A stretch of 64,000 bases of DNA. It comes from Arthrobacter sp. YN (GTDB lineage Bacteria > Actinomycetota > Actinomycetes > Actinomycetales > Micrococcaceae). Under the pieces are notes generated by a model. That model did not search any database and was not told where the DNA came from. It saw only the letters and a program-made list of their open reading frames with translations. The DNA lies in contig NZ_CP022436.1 of assembly GCF_002224285.1 (NCBI RefSeq), positions 4,340,001 to 4,404,000 on the forward strand, given 5' to 3'. A program made the translations under genes and the position numbers. This document shows, piece after piece, positions 7,819 to 15,884 of this stretch (positions are counted from its first letter, which is position 1; every line of letters begins with the position of its first letter).

Positions 7819-9111
7819 ATGACCACCACCGCAGGAACGTCCCCCGACGTCACGGTCCACAAATCCCACGCGCGGACGCTCGTTGGAACCGGCATCGGCA
7901 ACGCCGTTGAATGGTACGACTGGGCGATCTACGCGACGTTCTCACCATTCATCGCCAGCGCCTTGTTCAGCCAGGCCGACCCCACGTCAGCCGTGCTGTC
8001 CACCTTGGCGATCTTCGCCGTCGGGTTTGTGGCCCGTCCGTTTGGCGGTTTCGTGTTCGGTTGGATCGGCGACAGGATCGGGCGCAAGACGTCCATGACC
8101 GTGGCTGTGGCACTGGGCGCGGTGGGCAGCCTCCTCATTGGCGTCGCGCCGACGTTCGCCGCCGTCGGCGCCTTCGCATCGGTAATGCTCCTGATCGCAC
8201 GGCTCATCCAGGGCCTTGCGCACGGCGGTGAGTTGCCGTCGTCGCAAACGTACTTGTCCGAGATGGCACCCAAGGAACACCGCGGATTCTGGGCGACCCT
8301 TATCTACACCTCGGGCACCGCCGGGATCCTGGCCGGAACGCTGCTGGGGGCCATCCTGACCAACGTGCTGAGCAAGGAAGACATGAGCGCTTGGGGTTGG
8401 CGGATCCCCTTCCTCATCGGTGGAGTCCTGGGCATCTACGCCCTCTTCATGCGGGCCAAGATGAAGGAAACCGAGGCCTTCGAGGCAGAGTCCACCGATG
8501 AGAAGCGTCTGCCCATCTGGCCGCAGATCGTGAAGTACCGCAAGCAGGCGCTGCAGGTGATCGGCCTGACAGTTGGCCTCACCGTTGTTTACTACATCTG
8601 GGGCGTCGTGGCTCCGAGCTACGCAGCAACCTCCCTGAAGATGGACCGTGGCGAAGCCCTCTGGGCCGGCGTGGTGGCCAACGTGGTGTTCATTGCGGCG
8701 CTGCCGTTCTGGGGGAAGCTCTCCGACCGCATCGGCCGCAAGCCCGTGCTCATCGTCTCCGCCGCCGGCGCCGCCCTCCTGCACTTCCCCATGACATGGC
8801 TGCTCAAGGATTCGCCGTGGCAGCTGGCCGTGTCCATGTCCGTGATGCTGTTCTTCATCGCCGGCAGCGCTGCCATTGTCCCGGCCGTCTACGCCGAGCT
8901 GTTCCCGACGCACATCCGCACTATCGGCGTCGGAGTTCCGTACTCCATCTGCGTGGCCGTGTTCGGCGGTACGGCCCCGTATCTGCAGACCTGGCTGGGT
9001 ACCATCGGCCAAGCCCAGCTGTTCAACGTTTACGCGGTGATCCTGCTCCTGGTGGGCATCGCGTTCGCCTTCTCCATCCCGGAGACCAAGGGCAAGGACC
9101 TGACCGTCTAA
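7819..9111 (+). CDS. MHS-family metabolite:H+ symporter (MFS)
   Basis: 430 residues with about 12 membrane segments. Near the N-terminus, G-N-A-V-E-W-Y-D-W-A-I-Y is the signature of the metabolite:H+ symporter family (proline/betaine, citrate, shikimate carriers), followed by the MFS loop G-W-I-G-D-R-I-G-R-K. I chose the ATG at 7819 with GGAGA upstream; the open frame reaches further back inside the M20 gene but that part is a shadow. It sits 37 bp behind the M20 gene and is almost certainly co-transcribed. The substrate is probably an organic acid or an amino-acid conjugate. Confidence 0.9.
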   Translation: MTTTAGTSPDVTVHKSHARTLVGTGIGNAVEWYDWAIYATFSPFIASALFSQADPTSAVLSTLAIFAVGFVARPFGGFVFGWIGDRIGRKTSMTVAVALGAVGSLLIGVAPTFAAVGAFASVMLLIARLIQGLAHGGELPSSQTYLSEMAPKEHRGFWATLIYTSGTAGILAGTLLGAILTNVLSKEDMSAWGWRIPFLIGGVLGIYALFMRAKMKETEAFEAESTDEKRLPIWPQIVKYRKQALQVIGLTVGLTVVYYIWGVVAPSYAATSLKMDRGEALWAGVVANVVFIAALPFWGKLSDRIGRKPVLIVSAAGAALLHFPMTWLLKDSPWQLAVSMSVMLFFIAGSAAIVPAVYAELFPTHIRTIGVGVPYSICVAVFGGTAPYLQTWLGTIGQAQLFNVYAVILLLVGIAFAFSIPETKGKDLTV

Positions 9112-9116
9112 GTCTT

Positions 9117-9183
9117 CCCAACTGGGTGACAGCACGTGTTCCAATGAGCCCTCATTGCGACGTGTGCTGTCACCTACTTGGGT
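9117..9183. repeat. palindromic element, copy 1
   Basis: A ~67-bp imperfect palindrome with outer arms CCCAACTGGGTGACAGCA and TGCTGTCACCTACTTGGG and an inner stem CAATGAG/CTCATTG. It fills the whole gap between two convergent genes and reaches into the TAA of the CynX-like gene. Related copies lie at 30755-30820 and 57555-57622. It may also terminate transcription in both directions. Confidence 0.75.
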
Positions 9184-10460
9184 TAAACGAAGCGGTCGCG
9201 GCCTGCCCGGTAACCAAAGAACGCAGCCAGGGATCCGACCACCAGGAACAGTATTCCGGCTGCTGCGAACCCACCCGTGGCCTGGTGCAGATGTCCTACC
9301 AACAGGGTGCCAACTGAACCTACTCCGTAGCCAACTCCCTGCATCATCCCGGACAGGTGCGCGGCGGTATGGGCGTCACGGGTGCGGACCATGATCATGG
9401 TGAGGGCCACCGCGGTGAGCGATCCTTGGCCCAGCCCGTTCAACCCCGTCCAGACCCAGATGAGTTCGGTGGGGCCGAAGATCGTGAGCGCGAACCCACC
9501 GCCCGTCATCAAAGCCACCACCATGTTGATGATCCGCTGGTCCTTGAAACGTGTGGCCAACGCCGGGGCAAACAGTGAGCCCAGCATCTGCAGCACGATC
9601 GACACCGAGACGATCAGACCCGCCGTGCTGCCGTCTATCCCCCGATCGCGCAGGATGGGCGCCATCCAGGCGAACACACTGAACGACATCATCGCCTGCA
9701 GCACCATAAACATCGTGACCTGCCAGGCTACGGCTGAGCGCCACACGTTCACGCCACCGTGGACTGCCTGGTGCTTTACCGCCGGCTGGCGGATTGCCAC
9801 CGGCAGGAAGAGCAGAAGTACGACGGCGGCAGGCACCGCCCAGAACCACAGCGCCGAGGTCCAGTGGCCGGTTGCCGTAAACACCGGATACGTGAAGCCC
9901 GCGCCAAGGGCAGCCGAAGCGCAGATCGCAGTGGTGTACAGGCCGCCCATCAGGCCCAGACGGTGCGGGAAATCCCGTTTGACGACGCCCGGAAGGAGGA
10001 CGTTGCAGAGCGCTATTGCGGCACCGCAGGCAGCTGTTCCGGCCAGAAGTGCGGGCAAGTGGCCCATGCCCGGGAACTCCACAGGCCGCAGGAGCAAGCC
10101 TGCCGTCAGTACTGCCATGGCTCCGAGAAGCACCCGTTCCGCGCCGAATCTCCGGGCGAGGATGGGTGCCAGGGGTGCGAAGACGCCCAGCAAGGTGACC
10201 GGCACGGTGGTGAGGACCACCAGCGACCAGCCCGGCAGGCCGGCGTCGGACGTGATCTCCGGGAGAACGGCTGAGAAGCTGGAGAAGACGGTGCGGAGGT
10301 TGAGCCCGATCAACACGAGGCAGATGGCCAGGTACACGAGGCCCCGCTTGCCACGGAGTTGCGTGGGATCCGCTGGTGGTTCCTCGCCGATCTCGGCGTC
10401 CGCTGCGAGGTCGGACAGGACTGATTTCTCTGGGTAGCCGGGCGTCGTCGAGGAGGTCAC
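9183..10460 (-). CDS. CynX/NimT-type MFS transporter
   Basis: 425 residues with about 12 hydrophobic segments and a ~40-residue hydrophilic N-terminal tail. L-N-L-R-T-V-F-S-S-F-S-A-V-L-P in helix 1 and the absence of the long central loop of drug exporters fit the CynX/NimT (cyanate/nitroimidazole) branch of the MFS. The substrate cannot be inferred from neighbours: the gene is convergent with the MHS carrier and is followed upstream by an unrelated flavoprotein-like gene. The terminal TAA lies in a palindromic element. Confidence 0.85.
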   Translation of the reverse strand: MTSSTTPGYPEKSVLSDLAADAEIGEEPPADPTQLRGKRGLVYLAICLVLIGLNLRTVFSSFSAVLPEITSDAGLPGWSLVVLTTVPVTLLGVFAPLAPILARRFGAERVLLGAMAVLTAGLLLRPVEFPGMGHLPALLAGTAACGAAIALCNVLLPGVVKRDFPHRLGLMGGLYTTAICASAALGAGFTYPVFTATGHWTSALWFWAVPAAVVLLLFLPVAIRQPAVKHQAVHGGVNVWRSAVAWQVTMFMVLQAMMSFSVFAWMAPILRDRGIDGSTAGLIVSVSIVLQMLGSLFAPALATRFKDQRIINMVVALMTGGGFALTIFGPTELIWVWTGLNGLGQGSLTAVALTMIMVRTRDAHTAAHLSGMMQGVGYGVGSVGTLLVGHLHQATGGFAAAGILFLVVGSLAAFFGYRAGRDRFV

Positions 10461-10541
10461 ACGTCCTATTCTGTCAGCCGGGTTGAACCAGGTGCTTGGT
10501 GGGCAGGATGTGACCGGCTTTGACAGGGGTTTCCCTTGCCG

Positions 10542-11108
10542 TCAAGGAACGATCTCCTGACCGCTCCACACACCGGCTTTGGGGGTGAACCTCCAGCGCC
10601 TGTGCGTACTCCCTGAAAGGTCGAGCCAATCCACGTCTGCCATTTCAATTGCCATCCAGGCAAAACGGTCAAACGCCATTTCACCCACAACCGGCCCCCC
10701 ATCGGACTCCGAGGAACCCGGGAGGGGCGTGCCCGGAACACTGCCCGAGGCATAGAGATGACGGCCGCCCGGGCTTACCCGGTCCCAGGCACGGCTTCGC
10801 TCGTCAGCGTCATCAATGAAGGACGCAGTACCTCTGATGCGCAACTGCACCCCACGGTTGTCGTCGTACATCGTCAGAGCAACAGAGGGTACCCGTTCAA
10901 TCTCAGCGACCTTCTCGGAGAAAGCGTTGGTGGCAACCATGATCTGTCCCGTCACGCGATCGAAGGCACGGAGAATGACGGCACGGATCCTCGGTCCTCC
11001 GTCCAGCCCAAGGCTCCCAAGGAAACCCAGAGTGAACGGGGTGCGCCCTGCGGTGGCATCTGCCAAGGACGTAAAGACCTCTTCAAGTTTCTCTTCGCTT
11101 GCAACCAT
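10542..11108 (-). CDS. pyridoxamine 5'-phosphate oxidase-like flavin-binding protein
   Basis: 188 residues. G-P-R-I-R-A-V-I-L-R-A-F near residue 40, the segment F-S-E-K-V-A-E-I-E-R-V-P-S-V-A-L-T and the C-terminal R-R-W-R-F-T-P match the split-barrel FMN-binding fold of the PNPOx family (Alr4036-like type). The annotation should stay general: many such proteins do not make pyridoxal phosphate but reduce cofactors or other substrates. The predicted ATG at 11108 has a G-run too close upstream, so the start could be slightly different. It is monocistronic and divergent from trmB. Confidence 0.78.
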   Translation of the reverse strand: MVASEEKLEEVFTSLADATAGRTPFTLGFLGSLGLDGGPRIRAVILRAFDRVTGQIMVATNAFSEKVAEIERVPSVALTMYDDNRGVQLRIRGTASFIDDADERSRAWDRVSPGGRHLYASGSVPGTPLPGSSESDGGPVVGEMAFDRFAWMAIEMADVDWLDLSGSTHRRWRFTPKAGVWSGQEIVP

Positions 11109-11141
11109 TCCCCTATTCTCGCGTCGCCGGCCAATTGCATC

Positions 11142-11200
11142 AACGAAACGTCTCCCCTCCTGAGAAGGAGCAAAGGCACGTCTCGTTCAGGCAAGCGGAC
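11142..11200 (+). promoter_or_regulatory. glycine-riboswitch-like sequence upstream of trmB (tentative)
   Basis: AAGGAGCAA at 11165-11173, TCAGGCAA at 11187-11194 and GGAC at 11197-11200 match the conserved core of the glycine riboswitch in order and roughly in spacing. AACGA (11142-11146) can pair with TCGTT (11183-11187) in the place of the P2 helix. The usual GAGAG/CTCTC P2 sequence and a clear P1 are missing, so this may be a relic, a divergent aptamer or chance. Confidence 0.3.
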
Positions 11201-11262
11201 CACCCGGTGCCCTGGCTCTCGCCGGGAGAACACACAGCCCCAACCAAAGTATTCTGGAAGCG

Positions 11263-12168
11263 ATGAGTGAAACCCCAGATTCCCCGCGACCCGTCACGCC
11301 CGGCACCCAGGCCTCCTTCGGTACCTATGGCGGCCGTCCGGTCAGCTTTGTGCGCCGTGGCACCCGTCTGCAGGGCCGCCGGCAGACAGCGTGGGAAGAG
11401 CACGCTGAGCGCTGGGCCATCCAGGTTCCACGGCACGTCGCCAACACCTCCGTCCACCCGGACTACACCTTCGACGCCGAGGCCGTGTTTGGGCGCAAGG
11501 CACCCCTGATCGTGGAGATCGGTTCGGGTTTGGGCGACGCCGTGGTGCACGCGGCCGAGCAAAACCCGGACAAGGACTTCCTGGCCGTCGAGGTCTACAC
11601 ACCCGGTTTGGCGAACACCATCATCAAGATCAACAGCCGTGGCCTGACCAACGTGCGTGTGGTGGAAGCCAACGCCCCCGAGGTCCTCGAGTCGATGCTC
11701 CCGGAGGGCTCGGTCAACGAGCTTTGGGTGTTCTTCCCGGATCCGTGGCACAAAGCCCGGCATCACAAACGCCGGCTCATCCAGCCCGCGTTCGCTTCGG
11801 TCGCCGCAAAGGCCCTCGAAAAGGGTGGCTACTGGCGCATCGCTACGGACTGGTCCAACTACGCAGTGCACGTCCGCGAAGTGCTGGCAGATTCCACGGA
11901 ATTCGAGAACATGCACGAAGGCGAGCGCAGCGGCGAGGAGAGCCCGCTGACGCAAGTGTGGCAGTCCGGCGTCGAGTCTGTTGTGGGCGGCGCACCGGTA
12001 AGGGAAGGCCGCGCGCCGGTCAGCACCGAGCACACTGGTCCGAACGAGGGCGTGGATGAAGAAGGGGGCTGGGCTCCCCGGTTCGACGGCCGCATCCGGA
12101 CCAGCTTTGAGAACAAAGCCCACGAGGCCGGGCGCATGATCTTCGACCTCACCTACCGCAAGATCTAG
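11263..12168 (+). CDS. trmB: tRNA (guanine-N7-)-methyltransferase
   Basis: 301 residues; methylates G46 in the tRNA variable loop using SAM. The SAM site I-V-E-I-G-S-G-L-G-D-A near residue 85 and the family signature F-F-P-D-P-W-H-K-A-R-H-H-K-R-R-L near residue 160 are diagnostic, and T-D-W-x-x-Y-A follows. The N-terminal ~40 residues are an extension before the fold, and an acidic, variable insert of about 40 residues (roughly 225-275) precedes the C-terminal end, giving a length above the usual ~240. It is followed 24 bp on by a DUF4190-type membrane protein. Confidence 0.93.
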   Translation: MSETPDSPRPVTPGTQASFGTYGGRPVSFVRRGTRLQGRRQTAWEEHAERWAIQVPRHVANTSVHPDYTFDAEAVFGRKAPLIVEIGSGLGDAVVHAAEQNPDKDFLAVEVYTPGLANTIIKINSRGLTNVRVVEANAPEVLESMLPEGSVNELWVFFPDPWHKARHHKRRLIQPAFASVAAKALEKGGYWRIATDWSNYAVHVREVLADSTEFENMHEGERSGEESPLTQVWQSGVESVVGGAPVREGRAPVSTEHTGPNEGVDEEGGWAPRFDGRIRTSFENKAHEAGRMIFDLTYRKI

Positions 12169-12192
12169 CCGAAGGACCTTTGGGGGGGAACC

Positions 12193-12585
12193 ATGAGCTA
12201 TCAGCCACCGATCGACTACTACCAGCAACCCCAACGGACCGGTAACCGCGGCCTTGCCGCCGGGATCACCAGCATCATCGCAGCCGTGCTCTCGCCGATC
12301 GCAGCCGTGGTCAGCGTCCCCTTGGGCATCGCAGCCGTCGCATCCGCCATGAGCCGTTACAACGAGGGCAACGATGCCTGGTGGTTTGGTGCGCTTGTCC
12401 TGGCGGGGATTGCGGTGGTGCTGGCGATCGTTGCTGTGGTGAGCGGGCTGATCGCCGTCTTCCGGGCCGGCCGCATGAACGCCGGACGCATCACGGGCAT
12501 CATCGGTTTGGCCATCATGGCGATCAACATCTTTGGCATTGTCTTCATGGTGTTCCTGGTGCTCGGTTCAGGTCAGGGGTTTTAA
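12193..12585 (+). CDS. small DUF4190-like membrane protein
   Basis: 130 residues. A short Tyr/Gln/Pro-rich N-terminus (Y-Q-P-P-I-D-Y-Y-Q-Q-P) precedes three to four hydrophobic segments (about 20-50, 65-90, 95-125), the layout of DUF4190 proteins in actinobacteria, whose function is not established. A G-rich ribosome site precedes the ATG. Its TAA overlaps the ATG of the next gene (TAATG), so the two are translationally coupled. Confidence 0.75.
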   Translation: MSYQPPIDYYQQPQRTGNRGLAAGITSIIAAVLSPIAAVVSVPLGIAAVASAMSRYNEGNDAWWFGALVLAGIAVVLAIVAVVSGLIAVFRAGRMNAGRITGIIGLAIMAINIFGIVFMVFLVLGSGQGF

Positions 12586-13079
12586 TGCCGCAGGTGCGCG
12601 CCGAACGATTCATCCGCTTGGATCCGGAGACCGCCTTCGCTCTCTCCCAGACCACAGGCGCATTCCGACTCACATGGGACCCGTTCATCTCCTCCCAAGC
12701 TTTTCTGGACGGAGCTACGGCAGCCGGTAAAGGTGTGCGGACACGGACCGTCTCCCGTATGGGCCTGAAAATGGTCAGCGAATACGTCTCCTACACGCCA
12801 CCCCGCAACGTGGGCATGAGCATGGTTTCGGGGCCGTGGTTCTTTGAAAACTTCGGCGGTGGTTGGCGGTTCACGCCCGACGACGGCGGCACCCGGGCGG
12901 TCTGGAAGTACACCTTTTCGTGCCGGCCGGCTCTGGTGAAGCCGTTGGCCGAGAGGCTGGGCGGCTGGCTGCTGGGCAGGGAAATCGAGCGGCGGATCGA
13001 GGCATTTGCCAAGGCCTGCGAGAACCCTGCGCTGGTGGCCGAACTGCGGGCGCAGAGTACCGATGGCGTGGAGAAATAG
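12585..13079 (+). CDS. SRPBCC/polyketide-cyclase-like protein
   Basis: 164 residues, soluble. The start A-E-R-F-I-R-L-D-P-E-T-A-F, the middle beta strands with G-P-W-F-F-E-N-F-G-G-G-W-R-F and the long C-terminal helix ending E-I-E-R-R-I-E-A-F-A match the START-like SRPBCC fold, a hydrophobic ligand pocket used by cyclases and lipid-binding proteins. The ATG at 12585 overlaps the TAA of the preceding gene. No catalytic residues can be assigned; the ligand is unknown. Confidence 0.72.
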   Translation: MPQVRAERFIRLDPETAFALSQTTGAFRLTWDPFISSQAFLDGATAAGKGVRTRTVSRMGLKMVSEYVSYTPPRNVGMSMVSGPWFFENFGGGWRFTPDDGGTRAVWKYTFSCRPALVKPLAERLGGWLLGREIERRIEAFAKACENPALVAELRAQSTDGVEK

Positions 13080-13082
13080 CGG

Positions 13083-13751
13083 CTACGGAACGGAGATGGA
13101 GGCCACCGTTTTCTCGGCTTCATCGCGAAGCTCAACCCCAGCGATGCCAGCCAACTGCACCGGAGTGGCCCCGGTGATCTTGATCCGGCCGCTCTGAGTG
13201 GCCGTCCATCCGCAGGTGCGTTCTTCGGCGCCGTCCCGGCCCTTTACCCACAAATACAGAGTGCCTTCCAGCGGCATCGAGCGGCCCTCCACAGCGAGCT
13301 CAGTGCCCCAGTTCTTTTTCACCATGCCCACTGTCAACTGCAAACCGTTGTCCGACTGCACCGAGTAGCTTGCGTCCGGTTTCGGGGGCTGGTTCAGCAG
13401 AGGTCCGGCGAGGAAGCCAACTGCAAGACAAGCAGCGGCAACCGCGCCCACCACAGCCGCCCACCGCCGTCGTGATTTCCGCCGACGGACCGACAGATCC
13501 ACCAGGACTTTTTCAGGAAGCGCCTCAGGTTCCAACGGTGAGAGCGTCTCCGCTCCCCCAGCGACCGTGAGCGCGACAGCGTCAGCCCGGGGAACGGCGT
13601 CGAGCAGTGCGGGCAGGCTTTCAAGCTCCTCCAGCTCACGGCGACACTCAGCGCAGGTGGCGAGGTGGTCCTCAAACGTGCGGGCTTCGTCGGCCTCGAG
13701 TCCACCCAGAAGGTAGGCGCCCAGTAACTGGTGGACGGAGTTGCCGGTCAT
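13083..13751 (-). CDS. anti-sigma factor, RskA-like, with zinc-finger N-terminus
   Basis: 222 residues. The N-terminal helix bundle has D-H-L-A-T-C-A-E-C (H-x3-C-x2-C), the zinc-binding anti-sigma domain that clamps an ECF sigma factor in the cytoplasm. One membrane segment at about residues 96-117 (V-V-G-A-V-A-A-A-C-L-A-V-G-F-L-A) follows a basic stretch, and the extracytoplasmic ~100-residue domain contains a W-V-K-G-R-D-G pattern and resembles the RskA/SigK-anti-sigma C-terminal domain. It overlaps the upstream sigma gene by 4 nt, so the pair is made together. Confidence 0.88.
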   Translation of the reverse strand: MTGNSVHQLLGAYLLGGLEADEARTFEDHLATCAECRRELEELESLPALLDAVPRADAVALTVAGGAETLSPLEPEALPEKVLVDLSVRRRKSRRRWAAVVGAVAAACLAVGFLAGPLLNQPPKPDASYSVQSDNGLQLTVGMVKKNWGTELAVEGRSMPLEGTLYLWVKGRDGAEERTCGWTATQSGRIKITGATPVQLAGIAGVELRDEAEKTVASISVP

Positions 13752-14245
13752 CGTTCCACCCCCATTTCGTCAAGGATTGTTCGGAGGGCTTTCACAGCGT
13801 AGAAAGCCCGGGACTTCACGGTTCCCGCCGGGATGTTCAGCTGCAATGCTGCCTCGCTGACGGTGAACCGCTGGTAATGCAGGGCCACCAAAACCTGCCG
13901 GTGTTCGTGGCTGAGCCGGAGCAACGCTTCCTCCATGAGCACCCTGTTCAGGAGCTCGTCCACGCGTTCGGTGGCCGCGTGGTCCGGGAGGTCCTGTTCA
14001 CCGGCTTCAGTAGGGCGCCGCTGCGCCTTCCTGTAGTTGTCGATAATGACGTTGCGGGCTGTCCGGAAGAGGTAGCTGCGAAGGCTTCCCGTGATCTGAG
14101 GGGCATGTTGCCACACCTTGAGGATGGTTTCCTGCACGACGTCGTCGGCTTGGTGGGCGTCAGAGGTGCAGCTGAGAACGAAGCGTTTCAGAGCCGTGCC
14201 ATGGTCGCGGTAGATCGCTGCCACTACGTCCTCGTCCAACGGCAT
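13748..14245 (-). CDS. ECF-family RNA polymerase sigma factor
   Basis: 165 residues from the ATG at 14245, chosen because GGAGG lies 6 nt upstream; a GTG at 14260 is possible but lacks a site. Region 2 (A-D-D-V-V-Q-E-T-I-L-K-V-W and S-Y-L-F-R-T-A-R-N-V-I-I-D-N-Y-R) and region 4 (L-S-H-E-H-R-Q-V-L-V, then G-T-V-K-S-R-A-F-Y-A-V-K-A-L) are complete. This is a group of the SigK/SigL type, matching the RskA-like anti-sigma gene that follows. A candidate autoregulatory promoter lies at 14288-14313. Confidence 0.92.
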   Translation of the reverse strand: MPLDEDVVAAIYRDHGTALKRFVLSCTSDAHQADDVVQETILKVWQHAPQITGSLRSYLFRTARNVIIDNYRKAQRRPTEAGEQDLPDHAATERVDELLNRVLMEEALLRLSHEHRQVLVALHYQRFTVSEAALQLNIPAGTVKSRAFYAVKALRTILDEMGVER

Positions 14246-14287
14246 GGCCACCTCCCTCACTGTTGTCCTCCGCCCCTTCGCCTATAC

Positions 14288-14313
14288 GACGACGCGCGCA
14301 GGTAAATGGTTCA
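14288..14313 (-). promoter_or_regulatory. candidate ECF-type promoter of the sigma gene
   Basis: On the minus strand TGAACC (14308-14313) is followed after 16 bp by CGTC (14288-14291), the GAACC-N16-CGTC form of many ECF promoters, 43 bp before the sigma ATG. The -35 lies in a perfect 9-bp dyad, AATGGTTCA / TGAACCATT (14305-14328, spacer 6). Confidence 0.55.
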
Positions 14314-14437
14314 GCCTTGTGAACCATTCTTCCTCCAGCTACTGGGGTGTTGCGCCGAGATCGCGGGAAGCCTGCGATGTCGCCGAAAGGTTCCATGCGA
14401 ACAGGCAGGGTTCGCGCGAACTCGCGAGCCGGCCGCA

Positions 14438-15376
14438 TCACCCGAGCGCACGAAGGACGCGCTCCTTGAAGGCACGCTCTTTGAAAAGGTCCTTCCATTC
14501 GATCCGGATAAACCGCCAGCCCTCCTCGACGAGTGCCTTCTCCCGCCGTCGTTCTTGAAAGATGACCTCGTCTGTCGGATTGAAGTCGAAATACTTCGTT
14601 CGACCATCGAACTCCAGCGCCAGTTTTTCCTCTTCCCAAGCAAAGTCCATGCGATGACGACCCAACCGGGACTGCACCTCGAATTGTGGCTGCGGAGGCT
14701 TGATGCGCAACCTCTGCATCAACTCACGGGTCAGTGTCTCGCCGGCAGACTCGGACCGCGGATCCGCGTTGGCCAAGGCCTTGCGGAGCGTGCGGACACC
14801 CCGCTTTCCGGAGGAGGCTGCTGCCAGATCTTCAAGTGCGTCGATGTCGGCGCCTACGCGTAATCCGTGGTCCATGATCACCAGGGCTTTCGGATAGCTA
14901 AGCATTCTGGCGCAGTCGAATATGGTGCGGTCCAGCGTAGTCGCCCGCAAACCCTGAACCGGCACAATATCGTCCTCAGTGAAGGTTTCCGTGTGTCCCC
15001 GAACATCCTTGCCCCAGCGGTCCGAGGATGGCCTGGCACAGTGCAGGACATGAATCTTGTCGTCCACGCCCCATACGAACAGGCCGTGGAGCCGTGCCGC
15101 AGACAAATGGCTGTAGGTGAAACCGCCTGTCGACGTGGTCAGTGTTCCGTGGGCATGGGCCATGATTCGCTCACGGGCCTGCCTCCCAGGACCAAGCTGG
15201 TTCCATTTTTCGGCCCTGATATAGCAGCCATATCTCAGGCGATGCAGTTCTCCTATGTCCACCAGCGCCTTGATTTTTCGACTGTTGAGACCGAAACGGA
15301 GTAACTCGTCGGTTCTCCACATGTATCCGCTTGGAGGAAGCGGGGGGACGATGCGCTGACGTGATGTTGGTTCCAT
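14438..15376 (-). CDS. AbiEi-like N-terminus fused to a DUF559/Vsr-type nuclease-like domain
   Basis: 312 residues. Residues ~1-90 look like the winged-helix/AbiEi antitoxin-type module common in actinobacteria (W-R-T-D-E-L-L-R-F-G, then L-H-R-L-R-Y-G-C-Y-I-R). The C-terminal ~100 residues have R-M-D-F-A-W then L-A-L-E-F-D-G-R-T-K-Y and W-R-F-I-R-I-E-W-K-D-L, the layout of DUF559/very-short-patch-repair-like endonuclease folds (acidic residues plus E-x-D). These proteins are common singletons in Arthrobacter relatives; activity is unproven. No toxin partner gene lies next to it. Confidence 0.7.
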   Translation of the reverse strand: MEPTSRQRIVPPLPPSGYMWRTDELLRFGLNSRKIKALVDIGELHRLRYGCYIRAEKWNQLGPGRQARERIMAHAHGTLTTSTGGFTYSHLSAARLHGLFVWGVDDKIHVLHCARPSSDRWGKDVRGHTETFTEDDIVPVQGLRATTLDRTIFDCARMLSYPKALVIMDHGLRVGADIDALEDLAAASSGKRGVRTLRKALANADPRSESAGETLTRELMQRLRIKPPQPQFEVQSRLGRHRMDFAWEEEKLALEFDGRTKYFDFNPTDEVIFQERRREKALVEEGWRFIRIEWKDLFKERAFKERVLRALG

Positions 15377-15583
15377 CGGCTTAGCATGGCAACGATCAGG
15401 GAGCCGTAGGAGGGCATTTTTCCTCTATGTGGATACCCGGGCGTCGAGGCCCCGGAAACGGTGTGAGTACGCCGGAAGTTTGCCCACGCCGCCGCAGCTT
15501 TGGGGCGAATTTGGGGGCCTAAACCCCAAGCCAGGCCGAGGTATGGGTCCGCTAGACTGCAGGCTACTCACTGGGGAGAGAAC

Positions 15584-15799
15584 ATGACACAGGACATCAG
15601 CAGCAAAAAGACGCCGACCTTGACGTTCCTGGGGGTGCAGGAAATCGCGTGGACTCTGGGGCTGATTGCCATGATCATCAACGCGACAGAGCGGGGCCTG
15701 GACTGGATCTGGGTGGGCCTGCTTGTCTGCTGGCAAGCGTCCATCATCTGGGGCTTCATCAAGTTCCGGCAAGCCAGCAACGCAACGCCCAAGGCTTAG
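15584..15799 (+). CDS. small membrane protein of unknown function
   Basis: 71 residues with two hydrophobic segments (about 18-33 and 42-58: L-G-L-I-A-M-I-I-N-A and W-V-G-L-L-V-C-W-Q-A-S-I-I-W-G) and charged ends, so both termini are likely on the same side of the membrane. The ATG at 15584 is chosen because GGGGAGAG lies 6 nt upstream; the longer open frame has no start signal. I do not recognise a family. It is convergent with the acidic protein gene beyond a strong hairpin. Confidence 0.7.
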   Translation: MTQDISSKKTPTLTFLGVQEIAWTLGLIAMIINATERGLDWIWVGLLVCWQASIIWGFIKFRQASNATPKA

Positions 15800-15824
15800 A
15801 GCACCGAATTCGCCGGAATCACTG

Positions 15825-15873
15825 CGAGGTCGCTGGAACGCTACAGCAAACCCGCAGCGTTCCGGCGACCTCG
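15825..15873. terminator. 18-bp hairpin between convergent genes
   Basis: CGAGGTCGCTGGAACGCT (15825-15842) pairs with 15856-15873 with one mismatch around a 13-nt loop. It lies between the stop codons of two convergent genes and probably stops transcription in both directions. No T-tract. Confidence 0.65.
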
Positions 15874-15884
15874 GCGGTAAAGGC

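Noticed and set aside
7987..9144. 385-residue His/Gly/Asp-rich open frame on the minus strand
   Set aside because: Antisense shadow of the MHS carrier; low-complexity composition, no family, no ribosome site.
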